Positions 32,818 through 42,482 are shown, counted from the first letter of the stretch. The stretch: DNA of 64,000 bases from Nocardia salmonicida NBRC 13393 (GCF_001613085.1 NZ_BDBR01000017.1:124001-188000); one strand, 5' to 3'. Notes: generated by a model not told the origin, from the sequence alone. Program-made: numbers and translations.

Positions 32818-34188
32818 ATGATCACTTCACTGTTCGCCAACCGCGACTACATGCGGTTGTTCACCGCACAGATGACCGCCCTGTTCGGTACCGGCCTGAC
32901 CACGGTCGCTCTCGGACTGCTCGCCTACGAACTCGCCGGCGCCGATGCCGGAGCCGTGCTCGGCACCGCATTGACCATCAAGATGGCCGTCTACGTCACC
33001 GTTGCCCCGATCGTGGCCGCCTACGCCGACCGATTCCCCCGCCGACTGTTCCTGGTCTCGCTCAACATGATTCGCGGCGGCGTCGTACTGGCGCTGCCCT
33101 TCATCGACCAGATCTGGCAGATCTACGTACTGATCGCGGTCCTGCAGACCGCCTCGGCCGCGTTCACTCCCACGTATCAGGCGGTGATCCCCGATATTCT
33201 GCCCGACGAACGTGACTACACCCGCGCCCTTTCGGCCGCCCAACTCGCAGCGACTATGGAAACGCTGCTGAGCCCCATGCTGGCCGCGGCCGCGCTGACC
33301 CTGATCAGCTTCCACTGGCTGTTCGTCGGCACCGCGATCGGTTTCGTGGTCTCCGCCGCCCTGGTGATCTCGACTCGAATCCCCAACGCGGGCGCTACCA
33401 CCCAGGGCAGCTTCCGCGAACGAATCGCGGTCGGCATGCGGATCTTCGCCGCCACCCCCAGGCTACGCGGGCTGCTGGGTCTCAACCTGGCCGTCGCCGC
33501 AGCAGGTTCGGTGATCATGGTCAACACCGTCAACTACGTCCGGGACACCCTCGGCGGAACCCAGACCGGCGTGGCGATACTGTTGGCCGCCAACGGTTTC
33601 GGAACGATGGTCATCGCTTTGTCGCTGCCGCGGGTTCTGGATCGAATCGGGGCTCGCCCGGTGATGCTGTCCGGCGCCGCGACGCTGATCTTCGGACTCA
33701 GCTCGGCCATCGCGCTGTCGACCGCCACCGGCGGCCAGTGGCGCTGGGGTGCCGCGATCGCGGTATGGGCCGTGATCGGCGCGGGCACCGCCGCGGTACT
33801 CACCCCGACCGGGCAGATCCTGCGCCGCTCGTCGCAGCCCGCCGACCGTGCGGCACTGTTCGCCGCACAGTTCTCGCTGTCGCACCTGGCTTGGCTGCTC
33901 ACCTACCCGATCGCCGGATGGCTCACCAGCGCAGCAGGTTTCACCACCACCTGGGTGGTGCTGGTGGTGCTCGCCGCCGGCGGAACCACCGTCGCGCTGC
34001 GGGCCTGGCCGCGTCATGACCCCGAGCAGATCACCCACCTACACCAGGTCGGCACCATCGACCCCGCCCGTCTCGTCGATGCGATCCGCGTCGGCGACGG
34101 CCTTTACCAGCACACCCACCCCTACGTCATCGACGCAGAGCACCGGCAGTGGCCGCGTGACACGCGTCAGCTCGCCCTCGTCGGCTAG
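32818..34188 (+). CDS. MFS transporter in the copper cluster
   Basis: 456 residues with about 12 helices; N-terminus FANRDYMRLFTAQMTALFGTG and loop YADRFPRRLFLVS are major facilitator features. A ~55-residue cytoplasmic tail contains THLHQVG, YQHTHPYVIDAEH, a His-bearing stretch that could bind metal. The gene starts an apparent unit with the metal-binding protein (21 bp downstream) and the copper ATPase, so copper or copper-complex transport is likely, but the family alone does not prove the substrate. Confidence 0.8.
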   Translation: MITSLFANRDYMRLFTAQMTALFGTGLTTVALGLLAYELAGADAGAVLGTALTIKMAVYVTVAPIVAAYADRFPRRLFLVSLNMIRGGVVLALPFIDQIWQIYVLIAVLQTASAAFTPTYQAVIPDILPDERDYTRALSAAQLAATMETLLSPMLAAAALTLISFHWLFVGTAIGFVVSAALVISTRIPNAGATTQGSFRERIAVGMRIFAATPRLRGLLGLNLAVAAAGSVIMVNTVNYVRDTLGGTQTGVAILLAANGFGTMVIALSLPRVLDRIGARPVMLSGAATLIFGLSSAIALSTATGGQWRWGAAIAVWAVIGAGTAAVLTPTGQILRRSSQPADRAALFAAQFSLSHLAWLLTYPIAGWLTSAAGFTTTWVVLVVLAAGGTTVALRAWPRHDPEQITHLHQVGTIDPARLVDAIRVGDGLYQHTHPYVIDAEHRQWPRDTRQLALVG

Positions 34189-34209
34189 ACAGAAAGTACG
34201 GAGCTCTCG

Positions 34210-35160
34210 ATGAACGCCACCACCAAGTTCGCCGGATTCGCCCTCGGCCTCGCCGCAGTCTTCGGGATTGCCGTCGCCGCCGGCGCGACGATCGGCCCCG
34301 ACCCTGATGCGAGTGAACCCGCCGGACACGGCGGACACGCCGCACCCAGTGACAGTGCACCTTCCGCCGATCTACCCGGCGGTCTGCTGGTCACCGACCA
34401 GGGCTACACCCTCGCCCTGGACAAGCCGAACACCACGACCGCAGCACAGACGACGGTCTCCTTCCGCATCCTCGACGCCACCGGAGCACCCGTCACCAAG
34501 TACCAAACCAGCCACGACAAAGACCTGCACCTGATCGTGGTGCGGCGCGATATGGCGGGTTTCCAGCACGTGCATCCGGTGCTCGATCCGGCCGGGACTT
34601 GGTCGGTGCCGTTGAATCTGAGCCGGGCCGGTGACTACAGGGTCTTCGCCGACTTCACCCCGGCAGGCGGGTCGAATCTGACCCTCGGTACCGACCTGCG
34701 CGTCGCCGGGAACTACGACGTCCAGGCGCTGCCCACCCCCGCCACGACAGCGCAGGTCGGCGAGTACACGGTCGCGTTGAACGGCACGGTTACCCCGGGC
34801 ACCGCGTCGAAGGTGACACTGGCGGTCAGCCGCAACGGTGTACCGGTCACCGACCTGCAGCCCTACCTCGGCGCCTACGGTCACCTGGTCGCCCTGCGTG
34901 CCGCCGACCTCGCCTACCTGCACGTTCACCCAGAAGGGACACCCGGCGACGGCACCACCCCCGCCGGTCCCGGCATCGACTTCGTGGTGAACGCACCGAG
35001 TACCGGCGACTACCGGCTGTTCCTGGACTTCCAGCACCAGGGCGTGGTGCGCACCGCCGAATTCACCCTGAGTGTGGCGACCGCAAACCAGGCTGCGGCC
35101 GTACCGGCGGCGCCGACCCCAGCGCCCGCCAACCACGGAACACCCGGCCACGGACACTGA
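34210..35160 (+). CDS. Membrane-anchored metal-binding protein with two YtkA-like domains
   Basis: 316 residues. An N-terminal membrane segment is followed by a His-rich stretch (AGHGGHAAP) and two similar beta domains. The first has HDKDLHLIVVRRDMAGFQHVHP; the second has YLGAYGHLVALRAADLAYLHVHP. The paired H..H and HVHP motifs mark a periplasmic copper-binding type. The tail NHGTPGHGH adds further ligands. It lies between the MFS gene and the ATPase and probably holds copper on the outer face. Confidence 0.82.
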   Translation: MNATTKFAGFALGLAAVFGIAVAAGATIGPDPDASEPAGHGGHAAPSDSAPSADLPGGLLVTDQGYTLALDKPNTTTAAQTTVSFRILDATGAPVTKYQTSHDKDLHLIVVRRDMAGFQHVHPVLDPAGTWSVPLNLSRAGDYRVFADFTPAGGSNLTLGTDLRVAGNYDVQALPTPATTAQVGEYTVALNGTVTPGTASKVTLAVSRNGVPVTDLQPYLGAYGHLVALRAADLAYLHVHPEGTPGDGTTPAGPGIDFVVNAPSTGDYRLFLDFQHQGVVRTAEFTLSVATANQAAAVPAAPTPAPANHGTPGHGH

Positions 35161-35248
35161 ACTTCGCTGGACAACAGGAACATTCGATGACAAGCCAGCT
35201 AATGATCCCCAACTCTTCATCACTGTCAACACAAGAACGGAGCACCCC

Positions 35249-37501
35249 ATGACCGCCGTGACACACCCACCGGGCACCGGCCAGGTAGAACTGGTGATCG
35301 GTGGCATGACCTGCGCTTCCTGCGCGAACCGGATCGAGAAGAAGCTCAACAAGCTCGACGGCGTCACCGCCACCGTCAACTACGCCACCGAGAAGGCACG
35401 CGTCGACTTCACCGGTGACGTCTCCCCCGAGGAACTGATCTCCACCGTCGAGCAAGCCGGTTACACCGCGGCACTCCCCGCCCCGAAGAAGACCGAGACC
35501 GACGAAACACCGGTCGTCGAAGACCCGACAGCCTCCCTTCGTACCCGGCTGATCGTGTCAGCACTACTCACCGTCCCGGTGATCGCCATGGCGATGATCC
35601 CCGCACTGCAGTTCACCAACTGGCAATGGCTCTCGCTCACGCTGGCCGCACCGGTCGTGATCTGGGGCGCGCTGCCCTTCCACAAGGCAGCGTGGACCAA
35701 CCTGAAGCACGGCACCGCCACCATGGACACCCTGGTGTCGATGGGCACCCTCGCCGCGTTCGGCTGGTCGCTGTACGCCCTGTTCTGGGGCACCGCGGGC
35801 ACGCCGGGAATGAAACACCCGTTCGAGCTCACCATCGCGCGGATGGACGGCACCGGCAGCATCTACCTCGAAGCCGCCGCCGGCGTGACCACGTTCATCC
35901 TGGCCGGACGGTACTTCGAAGCACGGTCCAAGCGACGGGCGGGGGCAGCGTTGAAGGCGTTGCTCGAGATGGGCGCCAAGGACGTCGCCGTGCTGCGCGA
36001 CGGTGCCGAGACGCGAATTCCGGTGGAGCAGCTGGTCGTCGGTGACGAGTTCATCGTGCGACCGGGCGAGAAGATCGCCACCGACGGCGTGATCACCGAG
36101 GGCACCTCAGCGGTCGACGCGTCCATGCTCACCGGTGAATCCGTGCCGGTCGAGGTCGGTGTCGACGACGCCGTCACCGGCGCCACCGTGAACGTCGGTG
36201 GACGACTCGTGGTGCGCGCCACCAGGATCGGCGCCGACACCCAGCTCGCCCAGATGGCACAGCTGGTCGAGGACGCGCAGACCGGCAAGGCGCAGGCGCA
36301 GCGGCTGGCCGACCGGATCTCCGGCATCTTCGTCCCGATCGTCATTGCCCTCGCCGTCGCCACCCTCGGATTCTGGCTCGGCACAGGCGGTTCCATCGCC
36401 GCAGCCTTCACCGCGGGCGTGGCGGTACTGATCATCGCCTGCCCGTGCGCCCTCGGCCTGGCCACCCCGACCGCGCTGATGGTCGGCACCGGACGCGGCG
36501 CGCAGCTCGGCATCCTGATCAAGGGACCCGAGGTGCTCGAATCGACCCGCAAGGTCGACACCATCGTGCTGGACAAGACCGGCACCGTCACCACCGGCAA
36601 GATGACGCTGCTCGACGTGATCCCCGCCGACGGTGAACTGGGTAACAAGGTGCTGGAACTCGCTGGTGCGCTGGAGGATTCGTCGGAGCACCCGATCGCA
36701 CAGGCCATCGCCAAGGGCGCACGCGACGAATTCGGCACACTGGCGCCGGTCGAGGGCTTCGCCAACGTCGAGGGCCTCGGGGTGCAGGGCGTGGTGGACG
36801 GGCACGCGGTGGTCGTCGGCCGGGCGCGCCTGCTGGCCGACTGGTCGCAGCCGCTCGACGAGAAGCTGGAAACCGTACTGGCGGAAGCGGAGTCGGCGGG
36901 CAAGACCGCGGTCGCGATCGGCTGGGACGGTAAGGCGCGCGGCGTGCTGGTTGTCGCCGACGCGGTGAAGCCGACCTCGGCCCAAGCCATCGCCCAGTTC
37001 CGCGAGCTCGGGCTGACGCCGATCCTGCTCACCGGTGACAATGCCCGCGCGGCCCGCGCCATCGGCGACGAGGTCGGCATCGCCGAGGTCATCGCCGAGG
37101 TGTTGCCGCAGGACAAGGTCGACACCGTCAAGCGGTTGCAGGCCGAGGGCAAGGTCGTCGCCATGGTCGGTGACGGCGTCAACGACGCGGCCGCCCTGGC
37201 CCAGGCCGATCTCGGCCTGTCGATGGGCACCGGCACCGACGTCGCCATCGAGGCAAGCGACCTCACGCTGGTCCGCGGCGACCTCCGCGCCGCCGCCGAC
37301 GCGATCCGCCTGTCGCGCCGCACCCTGGCCACGATCAAGGGCAACCTGTTCTGGGCCTTCGCCTACAACGTGGCCGCCATCCCGCTGGCCATGGCGGGCC
37401 TGCTCAACCCGATGCTGGCCGGCGCCGCGATGGCGTTCAGCTCGGTCTTCGTGGTGAGCAACAGCCTGCGCCTGCGCCGGTTCAAGTCGACCGCGCAGTA
37501 A
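35249..37501 (+). CDS. Copper-exporting P1B-type ATPase, second copy
   Basis: 750 residues from ATG 35249 (MTAVTHPPGTG); the frame is open further upstream, but that region overlaps the previous gene. One HMA domain (GMTCASC), TGES, CPC in ACPCALGLATP, DKTGT, SEHP and GDGVND are present. Very similar along its length to the ATPase at 6185-8440. Last gene of the MFS-metal-binding-ATPase unit, with a strong terminator after it. Confidence 0.93.
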   Translation: MTAVTHPPGTGQVELVIGGMTCASCANRIEKKLNKLDGVTATVNYATEKARVDFTGDVSPEELISTVEQAGYTAALPAPKKTETDETPVVEDPTASLRTRLIVSALLTVPVIAMAMIPALQFTNWQWLSLTLAAPVVIWGALPFHKAAWTNLKHGTATMDTLVSMGTLAAFGWSLYALFWGTAGTPGMKHPFELTIARMDGTGSIYLEAAAGVTTFILAGRYFEARSKRRAGAALKALLEMGAKDVAVLRDGAETRIPVEQLVVGDEFIVRPGEKIATDGVITEGTSAVDASMLTGESVPVEVGVDDAVTGATVNVGGRLVVRATRIGADTQLAQMAQLVEDAQTGKAQAQRLADRISGIFVPIVIALAVATLGFWLGTGGSIAAAFTAGVAVLIIACPCALGLATPTALMVGTGRGAQLGILIKGPEVLESTRKVDTIVLDKTGTVTTGKMTLLDVIPADGELGNKVLELAGALEDSSEHPIAQAIAKGARDEFGTLAPVEGFANVEGLGVQGVVDGHAVVVGRARLLADWSQPLDEKLETVLAEAESAGKTAVAIGWDGKARGVLVVADAVKPTSAQAIAQFRELGLTPILLTGDNARAARAIGDEVGIAEVIAEVLPQDKVDTVKRLQAEGKVVAMVGDGVNDAAALAQADLGLSMGTGTDVAIEASDLTLVRGDLRAAADAIRLSRRTLATIKGNLFWAFAYNVAAIPLAMAGLLNPMLAGAAMAFSSVFVVSNSLRLRRFKSTAQ

Positions 37502-37516
37502 CCCGCGAACCGAAAA

Positions 37517-37551
37517 GGGACGGGTCGGCAGAATGTCTGCCGACCCGTCCC
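37517..37551 (+). terminator. Strong intrinsic terminator after the ATPase gene
   Basis: GGGACGGGTCGGCAGA at 37517-37532 pairs perfectly with TCTGCCGACCCGTCCC at 37536-37551, three-base loop, followed by CCTTCTT. Confidence 0.8.
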
Positions 37552-37576
37552 CCTTCTTGGAAAGCCGATCACAAGC

Positions 37577-37732
37577 ATGTCCTCAACGGCCACAGTCCTG
37601 CGAATAGTCCGCCATCCCGCTGCCCGAACCATTGCACGCTGCGCCGCCGCATGCGTAGCCGAAGCCATCCGAAACGCCCTCACACACCAACCACTCAACA
37701 GCGACCGACAGCCAAATCACGGTCGCTCATAA
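37577..37732 (+). CDS. Possible 51-residue protein
   Basis: ATG 37577 to TAA. The first ~35 residues (VLRIVRHPAARTIARCAA, then EAIRNALTHQPL) have normal helical amino-acid use, unlike a shadow frame, but the ribosome binding site is weak. No family recognised. Confidence 0.3.
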   Translation: MSSTATVLRIVRHPAARTIARCAAACVAEAIRNALTHQPLNSDRQPNHGRS

Positions 37733-37791
37733 CCAACGCAATCCTCGGCAGCCCGCAACCTACCGACGAAGTTCCCTGCCCCAGCCCAGCA

Positions 37792-38412
37792 TCACCGCTG
37801 CCCGAGCATCGCCGTCATCTGGTCGATTTCACGCTGCTGGGTGGACACGATGGTTTCAGCCATTTGTTTGGCTTGGGGATTGGCACCCGAGGCGATTTCG
37901 GTCTGCGCCATCTGCACCGCGCCGTTGTGGTGGTCGATCATCATTTCCAACCACATCCGGTCGAACTCCGGTCCGGACATGCCTTCCAGCGACGACATCT
38001 GCTCCGGCGACATCATTCCCGGCATGTCGTGTCCCATCGCGTCGGCGCCCGACGGCACCGACTTTCCGAACTCCGTGAGCATCGACTGCATCTGCGCCAT
38101 CTCAGGCGCCTGAGCGGCCTTGATATCGGCCGCAAGATCGATCACCTGCTGATCTTGGGACCGAGACGGCACCAGGTCCGCCATCTGGACAGCCTGTTGA
38201 TGATGTTGGTACATCATCTGCGTGAACGTGACGTCGGCGTCGTTGAAGGTGCCGACCGGGGCTGCAGTGGCACTGACCGAACTCGGCGACAATCCAGGCG
38301 CCGAAGTCGCGGCCGCATCACCCGAATCGTCATCGCCGCAGCCGGTAGCGACCAGCGCGACCAGTGCAACACCTGGAATGAGCCGTCGAAGCATGATGGA
38401 ACGTCGAGACAT
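37792..38412 (-). CDS. DUF305 lipoprotein, copper-associated
   Basis: 206 residues with a lipobox (VATGC) and a DUF305 ferritin-like four-helix domain in two halves: TFTQMMYQHHQQAVQMADLV and RMWLEMMIDHHNGAVQMAQ, the two M..HH repeats that define the family, plus a Met-rich linker (GHDMPGMMSPEQM). DUF305 proteins accompany copper resistance genes in many bacteria and are thought to bind metal outside the membrane. It stands alone, convergent with the small frame at 37577. Confidence 0.88.
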   Translation of the reverse strand: MSRRSIMLRRLIPGVALVALVATGCGDDDSGDAAATSAPGLSPSSVSATAAPVGTFNDADVTFTQMMYQHHQQAVQMADLVPSRSQDQQVIDLAADIKAAQAPEMAQMQSMLTEFGKSVPSGADAMGHDMPGMMSPEQMSSLEGMSGPEFDRMWLEMMIDHHNGAVQMAQTEIASGANPQAKQMAETIVSTQQREIDQMTAMLGQR

Positions 38413-38533
38413 GATGAACCGCCTCCTCGCTTACGCCCCCCTACAGGTCCGGCCTACCCCGGATTGCTGAGGATATGCTCGATATGCGTGCTCGGCGGCC
38501 GGCGAGCACGGCGCGTCGCGGGATGACTGCAGC

Positions 38534-39112
38534 TCAGACCGGATCCAATCCGGCTCTGACGAACCCGAGCAGTCGTTGCACCGCTTCCTCCGATGACAGC
38601 GAGACAGCAGCGTCCAATGCGTGCAGGCAGTAGCTCGCGAGTTCAGCGGCAGGTACATCCGCCCGGACCGCGCCGATAGCAGCAGCTGCGCCAATCGAAT
38701 CGGTCATCAGCTGACGCAGCTTCTGTTCGGCGTGAACAACATGTGATCCGCCGTGGTGAACAAGCGCGCCGAGATCGGTGTCATGGTGCCGGCGCGATTC
38801 GCGCAGGACCCTCGCATACGTACTCAGCAAGATATTCAGACGCTGCGAAGCGTCGCCCTCCGCCGCGCCTGCCTCCATCAATTGCCCCAGGTGGTTACCG
38901 ACCTGCTGCTCGTGCCAGGCGCCGAGGATCGTACCCACGTCGGAGAAGTACTTGTACAGGGTCGCCCGCCCGATGCCCGCGTGCTCGGCGACCTGAGACA
39001 TCGTCACCGATGACACCCCGTGCTCGATCGCCAACCGCGCAGTGGTGTCGAGGATCGAGTCGCGCACCGCGCGACGGTGCTCATCGATCGTCTCACTCCA
39101 CAACTTCGGCAC
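38534..39112 (-). CDS. TetR-family transcriptional regulator
   Basis: 192 residues; N-terminal HTH of the TetR type (SVTMSQVAEHAGIGRATLYKYFSD) and an all-helical ligand domain. It is divergent from the membrane-protein pair at 39219-39898 across a ~106-bp region containing GCAGTATACG and ATACATACTGTATCG, plausible operator sequence, so it probably regulates that pair and itself. Ligand unknown. Confidence 0.85.
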   Translation of the reverse strand: MPKLWSETIDEHRRAVRDSILDTTARLAIEHGVSSVTMSQVAEHAGIGRATLYKYFSDVGTILGAWHEQQVGNHLGQLMEAGAAEGDASQRLNILLSTYARVLRESRRHHDTDLGALVHHGGSHVVHAEQKLRQLMTDSIGAAAAIGAVRADVPAAELASYCLHALDAAVSLSSEEAVQRLLGFVRAGLDPV

Positions 39113-39218
39113 CCTCGCAGTATACGTTCTGACATCGTCCTAGACATTTCGTCGCTGATGAATACATACTGTATCGAAAAGCAGTCACCCTCGTCGGTCC
39201 ACCGGAAGGACAGTCCTG

Positions 39219-39398
39219 ATGACCGAACCAACTTCTCGCCCACGCCCCGCTTCACCCACACCCCGCTGGGTGAAAGTGACCGGCGTCGTCATCGCGATCC
39301 TCGTCGCGTTACTCGTGATCGGCCTGCTCGTCGGCGGCGGCGAGCACGGTCCAGGACGGCACGTCAGCTCGGCAGAAGTCGCCGAGTACGTACGGTGA
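39219..39398 (+). CDS. Small single-pass membrane protein
   Basis: 59 residues from ATG 39219 behind GGAAGGA. Pro-rich N-terminus, one membrane helix (VTGVVIAILVALLVIGLLVGG), then GEHGPGRHVSSAEVAEYV. Its TGA overlaps the next gene's GTG (GTGA), so the two are translationally coupled. No family recognised; common as a partner of DUF2269-like proteins. Confidence 0.6.
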   Translation: MTEPTSRPRPASPTPRWVKVTGVVIAILVALLVIGLLVGGGEHGPGRHVSSAEVAEYVR

Positions 39399-39898
39399 GC
39401 CCGATGCGTCCGCCGGTTCGCAAGCTGGCCTTGACCGTTCACGTCAGCGCATCGGTCGGCTGGCTCGGCGCGGTCGTCGCGTTCTTGATCGTGGCGATCG
39501 TCGGAGTCACCAGCTCCGACGTCGGCATGGTGCGCGCGGTAGACCTTGTCGCCGGGCCGATGGCCTGGTGGGTCCTGCTGCCGCTCTCGGTGGCATCGCT
39601 GGTGACGGGAATTGTTCAATCCCTCGGCACGCCATGGGGATTGGTCCGGCACTACTGGGTGCTCTTCAAACTCCTGCTCAACGTCATCGCTACCGTGATC
39701 CTGCTGCTCTACACACGCACCGTCGACCATTACACCGGCATCGCCGCACGCCCCGAATCCGCCATCGACCAGTTGCGCGCACCGACCTTCGTCATCCACG
39801 CGGCCGCCGCCACGCTGATCCTCCTGTGCGCGATGGTCCTGGCGATCTACAAGCCACGCGGCCTCACACCATTCGGGATTCGGGCGCGGAGATCATGA
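39395..39898 (+). CDS. Four-helix membrane protein (DUF2269-like)
   Basis: 167 residues from GTG 39395. KLALTVHVSASVGWLGAVVAF at the N-terminus, with a His in helix 1, and LVRHYWVLFKLLLNVIATVIL in the middle resemble the DUF2269/CopD-like integral membrane proteins. Coupled to the small membrane protein and likely controlled by the divergent TetR gene. It converges on the AraC pseudogene. Confidence 0.7.
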   Translation: MSPMRPPVRKLALTVHVSASVGWLGAVVAFLIVAIVGVTSSDVGMVRAVDLVAGPMAWWVLLPLSVASLVTGIVQSLGTPWGLVRHYWVLFKLLLNVIATVILLLYTRTVDHYTGIAARPESAIDQLRAPTFVIHAAAATLILLCAMVLAIYKPRGLTPFGIRARRS

Positions 39899-39910
39899 GC
39901 GCGACTCCGG

Positions 39911-40936
39911 TCACGAGGTCGACCAACGTTGCTGAGCCCTGCGCAAGCTCCGCTCATCGCGGTAGCCCAGCCGAGTTGCCACCATCCGTTGCGACAAGCC
40001 GAGGTCGAGCAACCGCGCCTGCTCGGCACGCACCGAGTCGACCTCGGCGCGCCAGCTGGTGCCAGCGTCGTCCAATCGTCGCTGCAGAGTCCGGGGACTG
40101 ATTCCGAGCCGGGCAGACACCCCCGCGAGCGTCGGCGAGCGCTCGGCGATGGTCGCGACGAGCACGGCGCGCAGCATCGTGCGCCAATCGCCGATGACCC
40201 GCGCACCGCCCAGGAGCAGGTCGGCGTGGTCGCGCAGGATCTGCGGAAGCCCGGACCTCGGATGCGGCACCGGCGCCAGTGCATCGGCCGCAAGAATGAC
40301 GATTCTGTCGTCCGGTTATTCGTAATCGATGCGCGAAGTGCCGAGTCGCTCGACGAGTAGGCGGTGCGCAGAGCCCCGGGGAGCTCGATGGGCCAGGCTG
40401 ACTCGCACCGGCACGATCGGCCGCCGGGCAGCCTCTGCCATGCGCGCAACGGCCATGACAACAACAAATTCACCCACTGCAGCAGCAACTTCGGGATCGA
40501 GATCCAGCGACCGGTGGCGTAGGACGATCAGATCCCCATCCGTGCGCACATCGAGTTGTTCACGATCGATATCGGCGACCGAGCCGAGATATGTGGTGGC
40601 ATCACGCAGTCCATCGAGCACTGTCGCGCCCGCAGTGAAGAACTGGTCCCACACGCCGAGTTCGCCAGGAGTGGCACGCCTAGCAAGCTCCACCCCTACC
40701 CGACCGGGGCTATTGCCTTGAACAAGGCAGCCCCACAACGCGTTCGAAAATTCCGTGTTGACACGGTTCCGGTCGTCCCGCAGCGCCTCGCCGGTCAGTC
40801 CGGGGAGTCCGGCATGACCGCTGCTCAGTCCGGCATCTTGAGCGGCGGTCAACAGCAACCGAATGATGGCTGTGGACACGGAGTTCCGTGGCGGACGCGG
40901 CGGATGCCCTGTCGTGATCTGTCCTGTTTCTGACAC
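39911..40936 (-). pseudogene. AraC-family regulator interrupted by an in-frame stop
   Basis: One frame runs from GTG 40936 (GGAGGGCGCAAAG upstream) to 39911, but TAA at 40316-40318 interrupts it after GTSRIDYE; the reading continues as PDDRIVILAADALAP, which is the expected continuation of the sensor domain. The C-terminal part holds the AraC double HTH (VSARLGISPRTLQRRLDDAGTSW and QRMVATRLGYRDERSLRRA). A CAA- or GAA-to-TAA change would explain the break. The C-terminal half could still be made from a GTG at 40270. Confidence 0.75.
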
Positions 40937-41026
40937 CTTTGCGCCCTCCGACGCGGACAGCGCGTCTCTACGGTGAGTACCTGTGCCCCGCAGGGGTGAA
41001 GCTCTACTCACGGAGGACTCGCTGAA

Positions 41027-41190
41027 ATGGAGATCTGCTGTTCGACGGCAATCGACGACTACGCGGTCGACCTGGCTGTTGAACCGGAGCGGACGGGCTC
41101 GGTCCTCGAATTCACGGTGAGCCGAGCAGGGCAACCCGTGGCGGCTCTCGACGGTCCGGTCCAGTTGTTCGTCCGCCATGGCGAGACGCC
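41027..41190 (+). pseudogene. 5' remnant of a YtkA-like metal-binding protein gene
   Basis: After GGAGG and ATG 41027 the frame reads DDYAVDLAVEPERTGSVLEF and TVSRAGQPVAALDGPVQLFV, closely matching the second metal-binding domain of the protein at 34210-35160 (VGEYTVALNG, LAVSRNGVPVTDLQPYLGAY). It is then lost by fusion to unrelated sequence. Confidence 0.5.
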
Positions 41191-41207
41191 CATAGACACC
41201 GAGCCGG

Positions 41208-41388
41208 CGACGGTCGCATGGTCGAGTCGCGGTTCACCTCAGACGGGGAACGTCTCGCCTCGGCTGTCGCGACAGCCCGTCGCCAACGCATGGAATCGCT
41301 GTTCGAACGCATACCCGAAGCGCAACGAGGCGCTGCACTGCAAGCACTTTCGATATTGACAGCGGCAGCAACCTATGACCGCTGACAA
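41208..41388 (+). pseudogene. 3' fragment of a MarR-family regulator
   Basis: In the frame ending with TGA at 41386-41388 the translation reads GRMVESRFTSDGERLASAVA, then RQRMESLFERIPEAQRGAAL, QALSILTAAA: the wing and C-terminal helices of MarR proteins (LTxxGxxL...). The HTH part is missing. Its stop overlaps the next gene's ATG, as in an original marR-target operon. Confidence 0.55.
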
Positions 41389-41899
41389 TTTATCTCGCCG
41401 CATCGGCGCCCTCATCCTGACCGTCCTGGCGCTCGTCCTCACCATCGCGAGCCTTTGGTGGGCATCCGCCCGTGACACACCGCCGAAGCTGCCAGACCTG
41501 CACGCCAAGGTCGCCGAACGCGGTGCGGCCGTCATGCCTTTCGATCTCGACAAGTCCACCCACTCGTTCCAGCCCGTCGCCGACGGCGGCCGACAAACAG
41601 TGACCGCACACGACCCGAGCGACATCGAACAGATCCGGCTCATCCGCGAACATTTGACGTCTGAGGCCGTCAAGTTCGCCACAGGCTATTTCAGCGATCC
41701 CGCAGCGATTCTCGGTGACCGCATGCCAGGTCTGGCCGACCTCCGCGCCGGTTCCGCCCGAATCACACTCCGATACGAGGAACTCCCAGACGGGGCCCGC
41801 CTCTATTACACGACCAACGAGCCGCAACTCGTCACTGCGCTACACCTGTGGTTCAAAGCCCAATCCAGCGACCATGGCACCTATGGCCACGGCAACTGA
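41375..41899 (+). CDS. Membrane-anchored exported protein of unknown function
   Basis: 174 residues from ATG 41375: a signal anchor (IGALILTVLALVLTIASLWW), then a soluble domain with MPFDLDKSTHSFQPVADGG, SDPAAILGDRMPGLADLRAG and a C-terminal LHLWFKAQSSDHGTYGHGN. Similar proteins occur beside copper genes in actinobacteria, often mislabelled as aspartate carbamoyltransferase, to which it bears no resemblance. The HG/HGN tail could bind metal. It was once coupled to the MarR gene now reduced to a fragment. Confidence 0.65.
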   Translation: MTADNLSRRIGALILTVLALVLTIASLWWASARDTPPKLPDLHAKVAERGAAVMPFDLDKSTHSFQPVADGGRQTVTAHDPSDIEQIRLIREHLTSEAVKFATGYFSDPAAILGDRMPGLADLRAGSARITLRYEELPDGARLYYTTNEPQLVTALHLWFKAQSSDHGTYGHGN

Positions 41900-42129
41900 G
41901 CCGCTCCCATCCCTGCAATCGGCCACAGCGATGGCGACGATCCGAGCGGGATTGTGCGGAAATGCCGCACAAATGAAGTCACGCTGCCAGGCAGTGCCGG
42001 TGATCTGGGCACAGCGCCGTGGCGGGGTCCACGTGCGCAGTCCCGCGGCAACGCGTCGCATCAGCTCGACCGGCGCCGCCTCGGGCAGGCGCTGGATCGG
42101 CGGCTCGCTCGGGATGCGTTTGGCAGCAT
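41840..42129 (-). pseudogene. Possible frameshifted small gene
   Basis: ATG 42129 follows AGGAGAAAAC but its frame stops after 22 codons. One frame over, the same stretch reads AKRIPSEPPIQRLPEAAP then VELMRRVAAGLRTW, which looks like real protein. A one-base loss near the start would explain this. The 3' half has no support. Confidence 0.3.
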
Positions 42130-42164
42130 GGTTTTCTCCTGATCTTGGTCTTGCAATCGCCGTG

Positions 42165-42482
42165 TCAGAGGATGGATGGCGGCGCGGGGGTGCGGCGGCC
42201 ATGTGCGTCGAGCACAGCCAGGGCCGCCGTCTTTCGCGGACACAGCCATGGAGGACATTCCGCGTGCAACCGGCTTTCCCGTTGTGCCGCTGCGATCGTC
42301 ATCGACTCGGTGGGAAGGGAGTGGTCGAGCATGGTCGGCAGCTCGACGAGATAAAGCGGCTGTGGCGGCCTACGGGTACGCCGTTTGGGCTCGAGGTCTC
42401 CGAATGATCTCGGAGTGAGGCATCGGACCAACGCCGCAATTCCGATAGCCAAACCGCCGGCGAAAACGATGCCCCAAAACAC
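42165..42482 (-). CDS. Small membrane protein of an integrative/plasmid-like gene set
   Basis: 105 residues from GTG 42482, five bases after GGGAGG. One N-terminal helix (FWGIVFAGGLAIGIAALV) then a hydrophilic chain with SFGDLEPKRRTRRPP and two Cys. No family recognised. It follows the frameshifted secreted-protein gene in the same direction. Confidence 0.5.
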   Translation of the reverse strand: MFWGIVFAGGLAIGIAALVRCLTPRSFGDLEPKRRTRRPPQPLYLVELPTMLDHSLPTESMTIAAAQRESRLHAECPPWLCPRKTAALAVLDAHGRRTPAPPSIL

